From positions 114,290 to 178,289 of the forward strand of contig CAIXUG010000064.1 in the NCBI GenBank assembly GCA_903922605.1: a DNA stretch of 64,000 nt. The letters are read 5' to 3'. This document shows positions 44,414-53,135 of the stretch, one piece after another (the first letter of the stretch is position 1; the number at the start of each line of letters is the position of its first letter). The position numbers and the translations under genes are program-made. The stretch is from an uncultured Verrucomicrobiota bacterium. GTDB taxonomy: Bacteria > Verrucomicrobiota > Verrucomicrobiia > Limisphaerales > UBA9464. The notes under the pieces were generated by a model. The model ran no database searches. It had not been told where the DNA came from and saw only the letters and a program-made list of their open reading frames with translations.

Positions 44414-45887
44414 TCGCGACCACGACCGATTCGATCTCGCCTTGCGCCAGCCGTGTGCGCAGGAGTCGCCCGGTAGGAGCGGCCTTGGCCGAGCGCACCA
44501 CGGCTCCCGTGGCGGCATCCAGCGTGATCGAGTAGCCCCGTTCCAGCACGTTGAGCGGGGACAGCAGGCGCAACGCCTCAGACAGCCGGGCGACGTCGGT
44601 GCGGGGTGCGATCAGCCCGGTCTTCGCAGCATTCAGCAGGCGACGGCGAAGTTCTTCCACATCGGCCCGCCGACGCTGGATGGCGTTGGCGGGCTTGAGC
44701 GCCACGATACGCCGGGACCACACGGTCAGTCGTTGCTGCTCGGCCCGGATGGCTCCCCGGGCGAGCCGCAGCAGTGTTCCCGTGTAATCGTCCACCCGCT
44801 GCGCCTGGTTTTCGAGCCGGCGGCGGGGATGGCAGCGCAGGAAACGGCGACCCAGGCCTCGCCATTCGTCCCGCGACCATTCCAGGCGCTGCCGCGTCAG
44901 CTGCCGCAGCCGCTGACCGGCGGCGTTCACGAAACCGGCGCAACCCACGTAACCCTGCGTGAGAATCTCCGCCGCCGCGCTCGGTGTCGCCGCACGCAGG
45001 TCGGCCACAAAGTCGGCGATCGTGAAATCAATCTCGTGACCGACGGCGGAGATCACGGGCACCGCCGAGGCCGCGATGGCCCGAGCGACCACTTCCTCGT
45101 TGAAGCACCACAGGTCCTCCAGCGAGCCACCGCCGCGCGTGAGAAGGATCGCGTCCAGACGAGAAGAAGAGAGTGAGCCAGTGGGCGAGTAAGCCAGTAG
45201 GTCAGGGGGGCTAATCTCACTTACTGGCTTACTGGCTTTCTCACCGGCTTCGGCGGCGGCCCAGCGGTTAAGCAAGGCAATGGCGGCCGCAATTTCCACC
45301 TCCGCGCCCTTCCCTTGCACCCGCACGGGTACGAGCACGATTTCCAGTCCGGCGAACCGCCGGCCAATCACGTGCAGCACATCCTGAATCGCCGCGCCGG
45401 TCGGGGATGTCACCAGACCAATGCGCCGCGGAAAGGCCGGAATCTGACGTTTGCGCGCCGGGTCAAACAGGCCTTCGGCATTCAGCTTTGCCTTGAGCCG
45501 CTCAAAGGCCGCCTGCAGGGCGCCCACGCCCTGCACTTCAGCCGACGTGACCCGCAATTGGTAGGCACCCCGGGGCTCGTACACGGTCAGTTCGCCGCCG
45601 AGTGTCACCCGTGCGCCATCGCGCAGAAATGCGCGATCCACCCCATCCTCGCCCCGGAAGAGCACGCAGTTGAGCTGCGCGTTGGCATCCTTGAGCACGA
45701 AATAGGCATGCCCGGAGGATTGCAGCCGCCAGTTGGAAATTTCGCCGCTGACGAAGACCTTCGCAAACTCCTTCTCAATCAGCTTCTTCAACCGCAACGT
45801 GAGGTCAGTGACCGAGAACACCTGGCGCGTCTCCGCCACCGGGAAAAGTTCCCCGAAGTCCCATTGTGTTGACGGTTTGCGCCCCAT
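44385..45887 (-). CDS. xseA: Exodeoxyribonuclease VII large subunit
   Basis: The 500-residue product of the ATG at 45887 has the OB-fold N-terminus (FSVTDLTLRLKKLIEKEFAKVFVSGEISNW, then GHAYFVLKDANAQLNCVLFRG) and the catalytic region with RIGLVTSPTGAAIQDVLHV, VPVRVQGKGAEVEIAAAI, LTRGGGSLEDLWCFNEE and SAVGHEIDFTIADFVADLRAATPSAAAE. ExoVII degrades single-stranded DNA with XseB, whose gene is not seen here. Two oddities: an insertion of about 28 residues before LDAILLTRGGGS is encoded by 8-bp repeats, and the C-terminal tail comes from element E. Confidence 0.93.
   Translation of the reverse strand: MGRKPSTQWDFGELFPVAETRQVFSVTDLTLRLKKLIEKEFAKVFVSGEISNWRLQSSGHAYFVLKDANAQLNCVLFRGEDGVDRAFLRDGARVTLGGELTVYEPRGAYQLRVTSAEVQGVGALQAAFERLKAKLNAEGLFDPARKRQIPAFPRRIGLVTSPTGAAIQDVLHVIGRRFAGLEIVLVPVRVQGKGAEVEIAAAIALLNRWAAAEAGEKASKPVSEISPPDLLAYSPTGSLSSSRLDAILLTRGGGSLEDLWCFNEEVVARAIAASAVPVISAVGHEIDFTIADFVADLRAATPSAAAEILTQGYVGCAGFVNAAGQRLRQLTRQRLEWSRDEWRGLGRRFLRCHPRRRLENQAQRVDDYTGTLLRLARGAIRAEQQRLTVWSRRIVALKPANAIQRRRADVEELRRRLLNAAKTGLIAPRTDVARLSEALRLLSPLNVLERGYSITLDAATGAVVRSAKAAPTGRLLRTRLAQGEIESVVVAREGAVPPAP
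45172..45246. repeat. Octanucleotide repeat insertion inside xseA
   Basis: On the plus strand 45172-45206 reads as 8-bp units (AGTGAGCC, AGTGGGCG, AGTAAGCC, AGTAGGTC). 45215-45246 reads CTCACTTA, CTGGCTTA, CTGGCTTT, CTCACCGG. The halves are imperfect inverted copies of each other. They encode the segment EKASKPVSEISPPDLLAYSP and the following Ser-rich residues, absent from typical XseA at this loop. Confidence 0.75.
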
Positions 45888-45941
45888 CCTTGGGGCTAAG
45901 GTGCGGGGTTTCGCGGAAGGGGACAACCTGCCTTAAATGGG

Positions 45942-45983
45942 GATTTACGGAGAATGCCGAGTTTCGAATTTTGAATTTCGAGT
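45942..45983. repeat. Heptanucleotide array upstream of xseA
   Basis: Six units in phase: GATTTAC, GGAGAAT, GCCGAGT, TTCGAAT, TTTGAAT, TTCGAGT. The last four are clearly related and match the GAATTTC-type units of the 184-218 array in reverse orientation. It ends 55 bp upstream of the xseA ATG on the antisense side, and the next gene ends at 46016. Confidence 0.7.
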
Positions 45984-46015
45984 GAAACAGGGAGGCGTCA
46001 CACCTCACCTTCGGC

Positions 46016-46639
46016 TCACGGCTTTGCCTCGTGTCGCATCTCATCGATCCGGCGGGCCAGGTCGGGCTGGGTTGGCCAGACTTTCTGGAGCGATTCGAGG
46101 ACTTGCAGCTGGACGGCGGCATTCGTGTCCTGCAAGCCCTTCAGCGCCGGTTCCACGATGGTATCGGGCACCCAGATTCCCACGTCGTGAAAGAGCGCCA
46201 GCGCCGCGGTCCGGTTGCCGCTGTGGGGATTCGTCAGCGCCGCCGCCAGAACCGGCAGCGCGTCGGCCTGATTTTCGTGATTCATGAGGTACATCCGCAC
46301 CAGCACACCACGGGTGCGCTCGTCCAAGGGACGCGGGCAATGGCGTTTGAGCCACGAAGGGAGATTGTCCCATGTCTTTCGATAAAGCCGGGTGAACGCC
46401 GAGTCCGGCCGGACCATGACGCGGACCAGGGCCGGCACCGGCACCGGGGGGTTAGTCTTCACTTCGGAGGGACTGATTCCCCGCGAGCGCTGCCGGCTCA
46501 TGGTCGAAAGGAAATCCTCGGCCACGCGGTCTTCGGCGGGCACGCGGTAGTGCAGCGAATACGCGAGCGCCCCGGCCAGCAGCAGCAAAGCCACCACGGC
46601 AATTCCGCCGATCAGACGTTGGAGGGGCCGGCGTTTCAT
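46016..46639 (-). CDS. Membrane-anchored HEAT-like repeat protein
   Basis: 207 residues from the ATG at 46639: a short basic lead, one transmembrane anchor (LIGGIAVVALLLLAGALAYSL), then helical periplasmic sequence. The C-terminal part has the HEAT-repeat look: ALPVLAAALTNPHSGNRTAALALFHDVG and VEPALKGLQDTNAAVQLQVLESLQKVW. Such proteins are scaffolds, and no partner is evident. It lies between xseA and rny on the same strand. Confidence 0.75.
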   Translation of the reverse strand: MKRRPLQRLIGGIAVVALLLLAGALAYSLHYRVPAEDRVAEDFLSTMSRQRSRGISPSEVKTNPPVPVPALVRVMVRPDSAFTRLYRKTWDNLPSWLKRHCPRPLDERTRGVLVRMYLMNHENQADALPVLAAALTNPHSGNRTAALALFHDVGIWVPDTIVEPALKGLQDTNAAVQLQVLESLQKVWPTQPDLARRIDEMRHEAKP

Positions 46640-46688
46640 CGGACAGGTTGGAGCGGTTTGCCAGACCGAGCATCGCACCCGGGCCGCC

Positions 46689-48251
46689 CTACTTCGCGAA
46701 TTCCACGCAGCGTGTCTCGCGGATGACTGTGATCCGGATCTGCCCCGGATACAGGAGTTCGTCCTCGATCTTGCGGGCGAGCTGGCGGGCCAGTAGCAAC
46801 GAGGCGCTGTCATCCACCACCTCCGGGCGCACGACCACCCGCAATTCGCGACCGGCCTGGACGGCGAACGCCTTTTCCACCCCGGGAAAACTCAGGGCGA
46901 TCTGCTCCAGGTTCTCCAGCCGCTTGATATAGGTCGTCATGCTCTCGCTGCGGGAGCCGGGGCGCGAGGCGCTGATCGCGTCGGCGGCGGCGACGAGGAT
47001 GCCGTAGAGGTTCTCGTGGGCGACCTCCTGGTGGTGGCTGGCCACGCCATTGACGATGTCGAGCGGCTCGCCGTGGCGCTTGAGGAAATCGGCCCCGACG
47101 AGGGCGTGGGGCCCCTCGATCTCGTGGGTCATCGCCTTGCCGATGTCGTGGAGCAGACCGGCCCGCTTGGCGGCCTGGATGTTCTCGCCCATTTCTGCCG
47201 CCATCAGGCCGCACAGGTGCGCCACCTCGACGCAGTGCTCCAGCACGTTCTGCGAATAGCTGTGCCGGAAGTGCAGCTTGCCCAGGACCTTCGCCACCTC
47301 GGGATTCAGCGGTGGCAGGCCGGAGCGGAACACGGCGTCCTCGCCGGTGCGCTGGATGAATCCGTCCATCTCCGTGGTCACCGCGTTTACGACCTCCTCG
47401 ATGCGGGTCGGGTGGATGCGCCCATCCAGAATGAGCCGCTCCATGGACTGACGGGCGACCTCGCGGCGCACCGGGTCAAAACCGGAAAGCACCACGGCAT
47501 TGGGCGTGTCATCCACGAGCACAGTCACGCCGGTCACGGCCTCGAAGGCGCGAATGTTGCGCCCTTCGCGGCCAATGATGCGGCCCTTCATGTCGTCACC
47601 GGTCAGCGCGACCGTCGCGGTGGTCGTTTCAAAGGTATGGGTGGCGGCGTAGCGCTGCAGCGCGGTGGCCAGGATGCGCCGGGCCTGCTCCTCGGAGCGG
47701 TGCCGCGCGTCATCGAGGATGTGGCGGGAAAGGTCGGCGGCGTCCTTGGACGATTCGCGCTCGATCTCCTTGAGCAGCAGCGTGCGGGCGGAGGCGCTGT
47801 CGAGCCCGGATACCTGCTCCATCCGCGCCTTGCAGTCGGCAGCCAGCCGGCGCAGGTCGATGCGTTCCTTTTCCAGGTCGGTACGGGAGGTGTCAATCTG
47901 CTCGGCACGCTGGCGCAGGTCCGTTTCCTGCAGCGCAAAACGGTCCATCTGCCGGTTGACCAGCGACTCGCGCTCGGCGATGCGGCGTTCGTCGGTCGTG
48001 ATGGCCTCGCGCTGGGAGGCGAGGGATTTTTCCAGATCGGCGCGGTCCCGCACGAGCTGTTCCTGGGCGGCGACCTTGGCGGAAAGCTGGGCGGCCTCGG
48101 AACTGCGACGGAGCTTTTCCTCCTGTTCCCGCTCCTTGGCGCTGAGCTCGGCCCGCAGGGCGCGTTCCTTGAGCCGGGATATGACAAAACCGACGCCATA
48201 ACCGGCGCCAGCGCACAGCAGTGCCACGATGAGCACAGTCTCCGTCTGCAT
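46689..48251 (-). CDS. rny: Ribonuclease Y
   Basis: A 520-residue membrane-anchored endoribonuclease that initiates mRNA decay. The N-terminal helix (VLIVALLCAGAGYGVGFVI) is followed by a long coiled coil (about 30-200), a KH domain (MKGRIIGREGRNIRAFEAVTGV) and an HD domain with HSYSQNVLEH and LLHDIGKAMTHEIEG plus HHQEVAHEN. The C-terminal region ends with GQIRITVIRET. All RNase Y parts are complete. The 5-formyl-THF ligase gene precedes it by 4 nt, so they are probably co-transcribed. Confidence 0.96.
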   Translation of the reverse strand: MQTETVLIVALLCAGAGYGVGFVISRLKERALRAELSAKEREQEEKLRRSSEAAQLSAKVAAQEQLVRDRADLEKSLASQREAITTDERRIAERESLVNRQMDRFALQETDLRQRAEQIDTSRTDLEKERIDLRRLAADCKARMEQVSGLDSASARTLLLKEIERESSKDAADLSRHILDDARHRSEEQARRILATALQRYAATHTFETTTATVALTGDDMKGRIIGREGRNIRAFEAVTGVTVLVDDTPNAVVLSGFDPVRREVARQSMERLILDGRIHPTRIEEVVNAVTTEMDGFIQRTGEDAVFRSGLPPLNPEVAKVLGKLHFRHSYSQNVLEHCVEVAHLCGLMAAEMGENIQAAKRAGLLHDIGKAMTHEIEGPHALVGADFLKRHGEPLDIVNGVASHHQEVAHENLYGILVAAADAISASRPGSRSESMTTYIKRLENLEQIALSFPGVEKAFAVQAGRELRVVVRPEVVDDSASLLLARQLARKIEDELLYPGQIRITVIRETRCVEFAK

Positions 48252-48255
48252 GGTT

Positions 48256-48867
48256 TCAGCACTCCGCCGCGCGATAGATCAGGACTCGCGACGGTGTCAG
48301 CAAGTAATGAAGTTGAATGTCGTGCGGCCCCACCGGCACCCGGGTCACGATCTGCTCGTCAAACCCGATTCCGCAGAAGTCCGCACAAGTAGCCTCTGCG
48401 AGTAACCGGTCATAGAAGCCTCTGCCTCTGCCGAGCCGATTTCCCGCGGCGTCGAACGCTACGCCGGGAACGATAACCAAGTCCAGTTCGGTAAGAGAAA
48501 CCTTAAGAAGATCCGGGTGCGGTTCCCGGACACCGAACTTGCCGGCGACCAGGTCATCCTCGTGGTGGTTGACCTCGTAGGCGACGTATTGGCCGGTGGC
48601 GGGATCAAAACCGGGCAGCGTCACCCGCTTGCCCGCCGCCAGTGCTGCCGCGATCAGACCGGTAGCCGAAAGCTCGTCAGGCAATGACCACGTTAACAAT
48701 AGCGTACGAGCCTCGCGCCAGACGGACCACGCCATCATGCGCTGAAGAAAAGCACTGGCCGCTAAGGCGCGCTGCTCCGGAGTCAGCAGTGCGACGCGGG
48801 CGCGAACTTCGCGGCGCAGCGTCGTCTTGGCGGCCGCCAACTCGCTGGCTTCGGCCAGGTCGCTCAT
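48256..48867 (-). CDS. 5-formyltetrahydrofolate cyclo-ligase
   Basis: A 203-residue MTHFS-family enzyme that converts 5-formyl-THF to 5,10-methenyl-THF with ATP. It shows KTTLRREVRARVALLTPEQR at the start, EVNHHEDDLVAGKFGVREP, the substrate motif VIVPGVAFDAAGNRLGRGRGFYDRLL, and a final strand. It overlaps rarA by 4 nt and runs into rny, giving a rarA, cyclo-ligase, rny order. Confidence 0.93.
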   Translation of the reverse strand: MSDLAEASELAAAKTTLRREVRARVALLTPEQRALAASAFLQRMMAWSVWREARTLLLTWSLPDELSATGLIAAALAAGKRVTLPGFDPATGQYVAYEVNHHEDDLVAGKFGVREPHPDLLKVSLTELDLVIVPGVAFDAAGNRLGRGRGFYDRLLAEATCADFCGIGFDEQIVTRVPVGPHDIQLHYLLTPSRVLIYRAAEC

Positions 48868-50267
48868 GCGGGTTGGTCGGCAGCGGTGGAGCCACCGGCT
48901 TCCTTCCGAGCCGCATCCGCCAGCGCCCGCCAGCGTTCCACCCGTTCCTTGATCTTCTTCTCCACGCCTTGGTCGCTGGGCTCGTAATAACGGCGCGGCT
49001 GGCCCAGGTAATCCTGCGGCACGAAATGCCCCTCGTAGTCGTGCGCGTAGCGGTAGCCCTCGCCATGGCCGAGCCGCTTCGCGCCCTGATAGTGCGCATC
49101 GCGCAGGTGCGACGGCACTTCCAACGTGCGGCCCGACTTCACATCTGCGAGGGCGGCATCGATGGCCGTGATGACTGAATTGCTCTTGTTGGCCGTGGCG
49201 ATGTAGAGCGCGGCCTCGGCGATCGGGATACGCGCCTCAGGCCAGCCGATGAACTCTGCCGCCTCGGCCGCCGCCCGCGCAAGCACCAGCGCCATGGGAT
49301 CGGCCAGGCCAACATCCTCCGCCGCATGCACGACAATGCGCCGGGCGATGAAGCGCGGGTCTTCGCCGGCATGGATCATCTTCGCCAGCCAATAGAGCGT
49401 GGCATCCGGATCCGAGCCGCGCATGGATTTGATGAAGGCGCTGATCGTGTCGTAGTGCGCGTCGCCGTCGCCGTCGTACACGATCGCCTTCTGCTGGATG
49501 CATTGCTCCGCAACGGCGAGGTCGAAGTGGATCACCCCGTCAGGTCCCGGCGGCGTGGTCAGTGCACCGATCTCCAACGAGTTGAGGGATTTGCGCGCGT
49601 CGCCATCCGAAACCCGCGCAATGTGCGCGAGGGCGTTGTCCTCGGCGGCGATCTTCAGGTGGCCCAGGCCGCGCTCGGCATCGGCCAGCGCCCGGCGCAG
49701 CAGGCCGAGGATTTCCTCCTCCGTGAGCGGGCGCAGCTCGAAGATCTGCGAACGGGAGACGAGCGGCGAGTTGACGAAGAAAAACGGGTTGTGGGTCGTC
49801 GCGCCGATGAGCTTCACCACGCCGCTCTCGACATCCGGCAGCAGCACGTCCTGCTGCGATTTGCTGAACCGGTGGATCTCGTCGATGAAGAGGATGGTCG
49901 GCTGGCCGGAATTGAGCAGGCGGTTCGACGCGGCAGCGAGCACGCGGCGCATGTCGGCCACGTTGGACTCGACGCCGCTAAGCCGCTCGAACTTCGCCTT
50001 CGTCTGAGTGGCGATGATCTGGGCAAGCGAGGTCTTCCCGGTACCCGGCGGGCCGAAAAAGATGAGCGACTGGACCCGGTCCGCCTCGATGGCCCGGCGC
50101 AGCAATTGGCCAGGCGCGAGGATGTGGGATTGCCCGGCGTATTCGGCGAGGTTGCGCGGACGCATCCGGGCGGCGAGCGGGGCCGAGGTGGCAAAGGCGG
50201 CCGACGGGGGCTCCGCTGTCGCCGTTACCGGCGGCGCGGGTGCGTTAAAGAGGTCGGCCTGAGCCAC
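48864..50267 (-). CDS. rarA: Replication-associated recombination protein A
   Basis: A AAA+ ATPase (MgsA/RarA) that acts at stalled replication forks. In 467 residues: MRPRNLAEYAGQSHIL, Walker A GPPGTGKTS (72-80), Walker B ILFIDEIHRF (126-133), sensor region IGATTHNPFFFVNSPLVSR, and the C-terminal tetramerisation part with GSDPDATLYWLAKMIHAGEDP and the closing HDYEGHFVPQDYLG. The start is a GTG at 50265-50267. Its start region has a diverged duplicate at about 52026-52082. Confidence 0.95.
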   Translation of the reverse strand: MAQADLFNAPAPPVTATAEPPSAAFATSAPLAARMRPRNLAEYAGQSHILAPGQLLRRAIEADRVQSLIFFGPPGTGKTSLAQIIATQTKAKFERLSGVESNVADMRRVLAAASNRLLNSGQPTILFIDEIHRFSKSQQDVLLPDVESGVVKLIGATTHNPFFFVNSPLVSRSQIFELRPLTEEEILGLLRRALADAERGLGHLKIAAEDNALAHIARVSDGDARKSLNSLEIGALTTPPGPDGVIHFDLAVAEQCIQQKAIVYDGDGDAHYDTISAFIKSMRGSDPDATLYWLAKMIHAGEDPRFIARRIVVHAAEDVGLADPMALVLARAAAEAAEFIGWPEARIPIAEAALYIATANKSNSVITAIDAALADVKSGRTLEVPSHLRDAHYQGAKRLGHGEGYRYAHDYEGHFVPQDYLGQPRRYYEPSDQGVEKKIKERVERWRALADAARKEAGGSTAADQPA

Positions 50268-50372
50268 GCTGGAGAAGATTCGCGAAGAAGCGGACAGCGT
50301 CGAGCCAGAGTTGGGAGTCAGAAGGAAGATGCGACGGGCTGGCTGTGCCGAATGGCATCTTGCCTCGACCCA

Positions 50373-50741
50373 CTACGGGGCCTTGAAAACATTAGTAACC
50401 ACTCCGTCGAAATTAAATTCAACCACGGTATCACCCTTGGCCGGGCCAAACATCCTGAGGTGAAAGTGATAGAAGGTCGGATTTCTGGGATCAAATGCTT
50501 GAACCAGATCGTATTTCGGCCCGTACATCCACCGTTCCCCGCAGATGAATGGAATCACCCCCCTCACATATACCGGCGGCCCGGCAAGTCGCAGGACATC
50601 CTTTTGGGTGTGATTGATCCTCACGGCACGCACATCACGGCTGAGCACGCCGTAGCAATAGATCGCCAGCCATAGCATGGCGGCGAGGCTTGCGCCGATC
50701 AGGATTCGGAAGCCGATGCCCTTTGTTTTTTCGGATCTCAT
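50373..50741 (-). CDS. Small membrane-anchored protein, possibly BamE/SmpA-like
   Basis: 122 residues with one N-terminal hydrophobic helix (GFRILIGASLAAMLWLAIYCYGV) and a compact outer part. The part reads THTQK-like DVLRLAGPP, ERWMYGP, and DTVVEFNFDGVVTNV. The spacing of a helix-plus-Pro motif, W-x-Y and a terminal strand recalls the SmpA/OmlA (BamE) fold, which binds in the outer-membrane assembly machine. The likeness is by eye and no lipobox Cys is present. Confidence 0.55.
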   Translation of the reverse strand: MRSEKTKGIGFRILIGASLAAMLWLAIYCYGVLSRDVRAVRINHTQKDVLRLAGPPVYVRGVIPFICGERWMYGPKYDLVQAFDPRNPTFYHFHLRMFGPAKGDTVVEFNFDGVVTNVFKAP

Positions 50742-50864
50742 TCTCGGCCAGGCGAGACAAACTGTTAACGGGCGGTCAAGTCAGCCCACGGCGTTCGTCT
50801 TCTAAGCACCAGCATACCCACACAGGCCCGCCTGCCAAGTGCCCTCACCATGACTCACACCGTT

Positions 50865-52040
50865 TCAGGGCACCTGAACATATACGGGCACGTCCACCTC
50901 GAACTGGTCGCCTTCACGAGCCATCGTCAGATGCAGGACATCGGTCTGGTCGGCCGTGTTTTCGTAGCGGTCCCGCGACCAGGCTGAAACGGGTTCCCCA
51001 TTGATCCGGAGGCATCGGTCCCCCGGCCGAATCTGACGGACCGTCCCGGCGCTTTCGGAAAATACAAACAGCACGTTCCACGGATTCACTGACCGGTCAA
51101 ACGCAATGCCCGTACTCCGGACCGCCGGCAGCCGCACCCGCCCCGTCTGATTGGGCAGGAAACGCACCCGCTGGCGTGCGGGATCAAATGTGACGGCAAA
51201 GCGGTCCAATACCAGCGCACCCAAAGCATACCGGTCAGGCGAGGTCGTTGACATGGTCGGCTCGATGAAATCGAGACCGCCCAGCCGAAAACCATCCGCC
51301 AGCCGGCCCACGCGGCTTTCCGTCCTGCCGGAAATCATTTGGACCGGTGCGCCGGCGTGCGCAGGTGCGGTAAAGCGCAGCCCCAATTTTTCGGCTGGCA
51401 GAACGAGAGCGCCGGAAAAACCGCTGTCGATCATGAAAACCATGGTTTGCCCTTGTAGTTCGACACTCACGCATGGAGTGCCATTGCGCAGGACATACTC
51501 CTGACTCGCTCCCGTCAGCTCGGGGGCGGAGTTCGTCGGCGCCAACCGCAGCTCGCCGGCGCCGTAATCCAAGGTCCACTGGCAGCCTTGGAAAAACTGA
51601 AACCCCAGCAGACCATCCAAAGGGATGCCCAAGCTGGAAGTGAGCCGCGAGAGGTCGCTGACCGCCATGGGGACATTGACAAATGCCCTGCCTTTGAGGC
51701 GGACCAAGGGTGCCGTGACGACCGGAAGCGATGCGGGGATGCCGTTGTCGCCCACGAAATTCAAATGCGACCGCGCACTTGCATTCGTGGTGCCCGCAGT
51801 CAGCAGCGCAAACTCCGGCCGGCAGACGGAAATAAGCGCCCCTGTATCGACCAAAAAATTCCAAGTCCTTGATCCGGCGTCGACCTGAACCAGCGGCACG
51901 TGTCCCAGCTGGGTAAACGGCACAACGACGGCGGCCACCGATGCTTTCTGCGGCTCCCCGGCGACCACCACCGGCGCGAGCATTCCGGCAAGAAACACTG
52001 ACAGAGCAGCTTTCCCGTTGGAAAATTCAGCCTTAGCCAC
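50865..52040 (-). CDS. Exported double-retropepsin-like aspartic protease with PDZ-like C-terminus
   Basis: 391 residues from a GTG at 52040, followed by a signal-like stretch (AALSVFLAGMLAPVVVAG). Two aspartyl-protease half-sites occur in one chain: FLVDTGALIS (about residues 66-75) and FMIDSGFSGALV (about 210-221), so it could work as a single-chain pseudo-dimer. The last 90 residues look like a PDZ domain (GTVRQIRPGDRCLRINGEPVSAW). Upstream in-frame starts exist at 52067 and 52106. The DNA just upstream duplicates the 5' region of rarA. Confidence 0.72.
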   Translation of the reverse strand: MAKAEFSNGKAALSVFLAGMLAPVVVAGEPQKASVAAVVVPFTQLGHVPLVQVDAGSRTWNFLVDTGALISVCRPEFALLTAGTTNASARSHLNFVGDNGIPASLPVVTAPLVRLKGRAFVNVPMAVSDLSRLTSSLGIPLDGLLGFQFFQGCQWTLDYGAGELRLAPTNSAPELTGASQEYVLRNGTPCVSVELQGQTMVFMIDSGFSGALVLPAEKLGLRFTAPAHAGAPVQMISGRTESRVGRLADGFRLGGLDFIEPTMSTTSPDRYALGALVLDRFAVTFDPARQRVRFLPNQTGRVRLPAVRSTGIAFDRSVNPWNVLFVFSESAGTVRQIRPGDRCLRINGEPVSAWSRDRYENTADQTDVLHLTMAREGDQFEVDVPVYVQVP

Positions 52041-52082
52041 GCTGAAGAAGATTCGCCAAGACCCGGCCATCGTCGAGCCGCA
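52026..52082. repeat. Diverged duplicate of the rarA 5' region
   Basis: The segment is about 85% identical over roughly 47 bp to 50259-50315, which carries the rarA GTG and the bases upstream of it. In both, the complement reads GTGGCT followed by AGGC within the first codons. Here it forms the start region of the aspartic protease gene. A duplication that carries a ready translation start would explain this. Confidence 0.6.
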
Positions 52083-52135
52083 ATCTGCCACCATCCTGCT
52101 GGTCAACGGCCGCGAAAAGACGCTATCGTTGGCGA

Positions 52136-52744
52136 ATGTCCGTCGTAGTCGTCGTCAAGAAAGCAGGCCGGGCCGTCATCGCGGCCGACAGTCAGACTTC
52201 GTTTGGCAGCACGAAGCTCCGCCCCCCGTATGACTTGTCGGCAACCAAGCTCCACCGGGTCGGCACGGCCCACGTGGGCTTGGTCGGAGACGCGGCCCAT
52301 CACGATGTCTTTGGGAGCCTGATCGATAAATGCCCCGGTGATTTTTCCTTCCAGTCGAAGCAGCACATTTTTGAAACGGCGCTGAAAATGCACCGGAATT
52401 TGAAGGAGAAATTCTTCCTCGAAACGAGGGAGGACAAGGACGGACAATCCTACGAGTCCAGCCAGCTTGACTGTCTCATCGCGGCACCGAGTGGCATCTT
52501 CGGGCTGTACTCCTACCGGGAGGTGCACGAGTTCGGAAAATTCTGGGCGATGGGCTCGGGAATGCGGCTGGCTCTCGGAGCGATGTTCGCCAGCTATGAC
52601 CGGCTGGAGTCGCCGGAGGAAATCGCCCAAATGGGCATCGCGGCAGCGACCGAGTTCGACACCTCTTGCGGCGGTCCCATTTGGTTGGAAACCGTAAAAC
52701 TCGCCGAAAGAAAGGCTCCGGCACCGCCGGATGCCGGAAAATGA
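52136..52744 (+). CDS. HslV/proteasome-beta-like Ntn hydrolase
   Basis: A 202-residue protein with the proteasome-beta/HslV outline: MSVVVVVKKAGRAVIAADSQTSFGSTK at the start, KLHRVGTAHVGLVGDA, then SQLDCLIAAPSGIFGLYS, and AMGSGMRLALGAMFASYDRLESPEEIAQMGIAAATEFDTSCGGPIW. Aligned to HslV, Ser2 falls on the catalytic Thr1 and D18 on D17, so after Met removal a Ser could be the N-terminal nucleophile. No HslU or other ATPase is adjacent. The substrate is unknown. Confidence 0.75.
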   Translation: MSVVVVVKKAGRAVIAADSQTSFGSTKLRPPYDLSATKLHRVGTAHVGLVGDAAHHDVFGSLIDKCPGDFSFQSKQHIFETALKMHRNLKEKFFLETREDKDGQSYESSQLDCLIAAPSGIFGLYSYREVHEFGKFWAMGSGMRLALGAMFASYDRLESPEEIAQMGIAAATEFDTSCGGPIWLETVKLAERKAPAPPDAGK

Positions 52745-53135
52745 AAAATCCCCACCCTGGCCGTGGGAAGCAGTTCCTTCTACCTGAGGACTAGGTGGGA
52801 GCAACGGGCAACGTTCGCCTTCCAGTTAAGGCCTGGCGGCAGTTATATGCACCGTCTTGTGCTCCCGTGTTTTGTTACAAGGTCGAAGGACATGAGCCTC
52901 GATACACGCACCGGGCAGGGAAATTTCAAAAGAGCCGCAACTTGCGTTGCGCGGCTAACTTCGCTGACAAATTGCCAAACTCAAGCGGTGATTTTGGGGA
53001 CAGGCGAATCGCGAATTACGAGTTGCGAATTCCGAGTGTGAAGGAGGCCGAAAGTAGGACGGCGCGTCCCGCCCGTCCTCTAACCCCTTCCCCAATCAAC
53101 CCCCATCGAGTGCGCCATCCCGACGCTCTGGATGA
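52745..53135. other. Intergenic region with heptamer array and partial element B
   Basis: No gene is supported. Heptamers occur at 53004-53038 (described separately) and a GTAGGACGG...CCGTCCT partial inverted repeat lies at about 53054-53078, resembling element B near rex. The rest up to element A copy 3 is unremarkable. Confidence 0.45.
53004..53038. repeat. Heptanucleotide array downstream of the Ntn hydrolase gene
   Basis: Five units in phase: GCGAATC, GCGAATT, ACGAGTT, GCGAATT, CCGAGTG. It has the CGA core in every unit and stands in a region with no gene. Confidence 0.85.
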
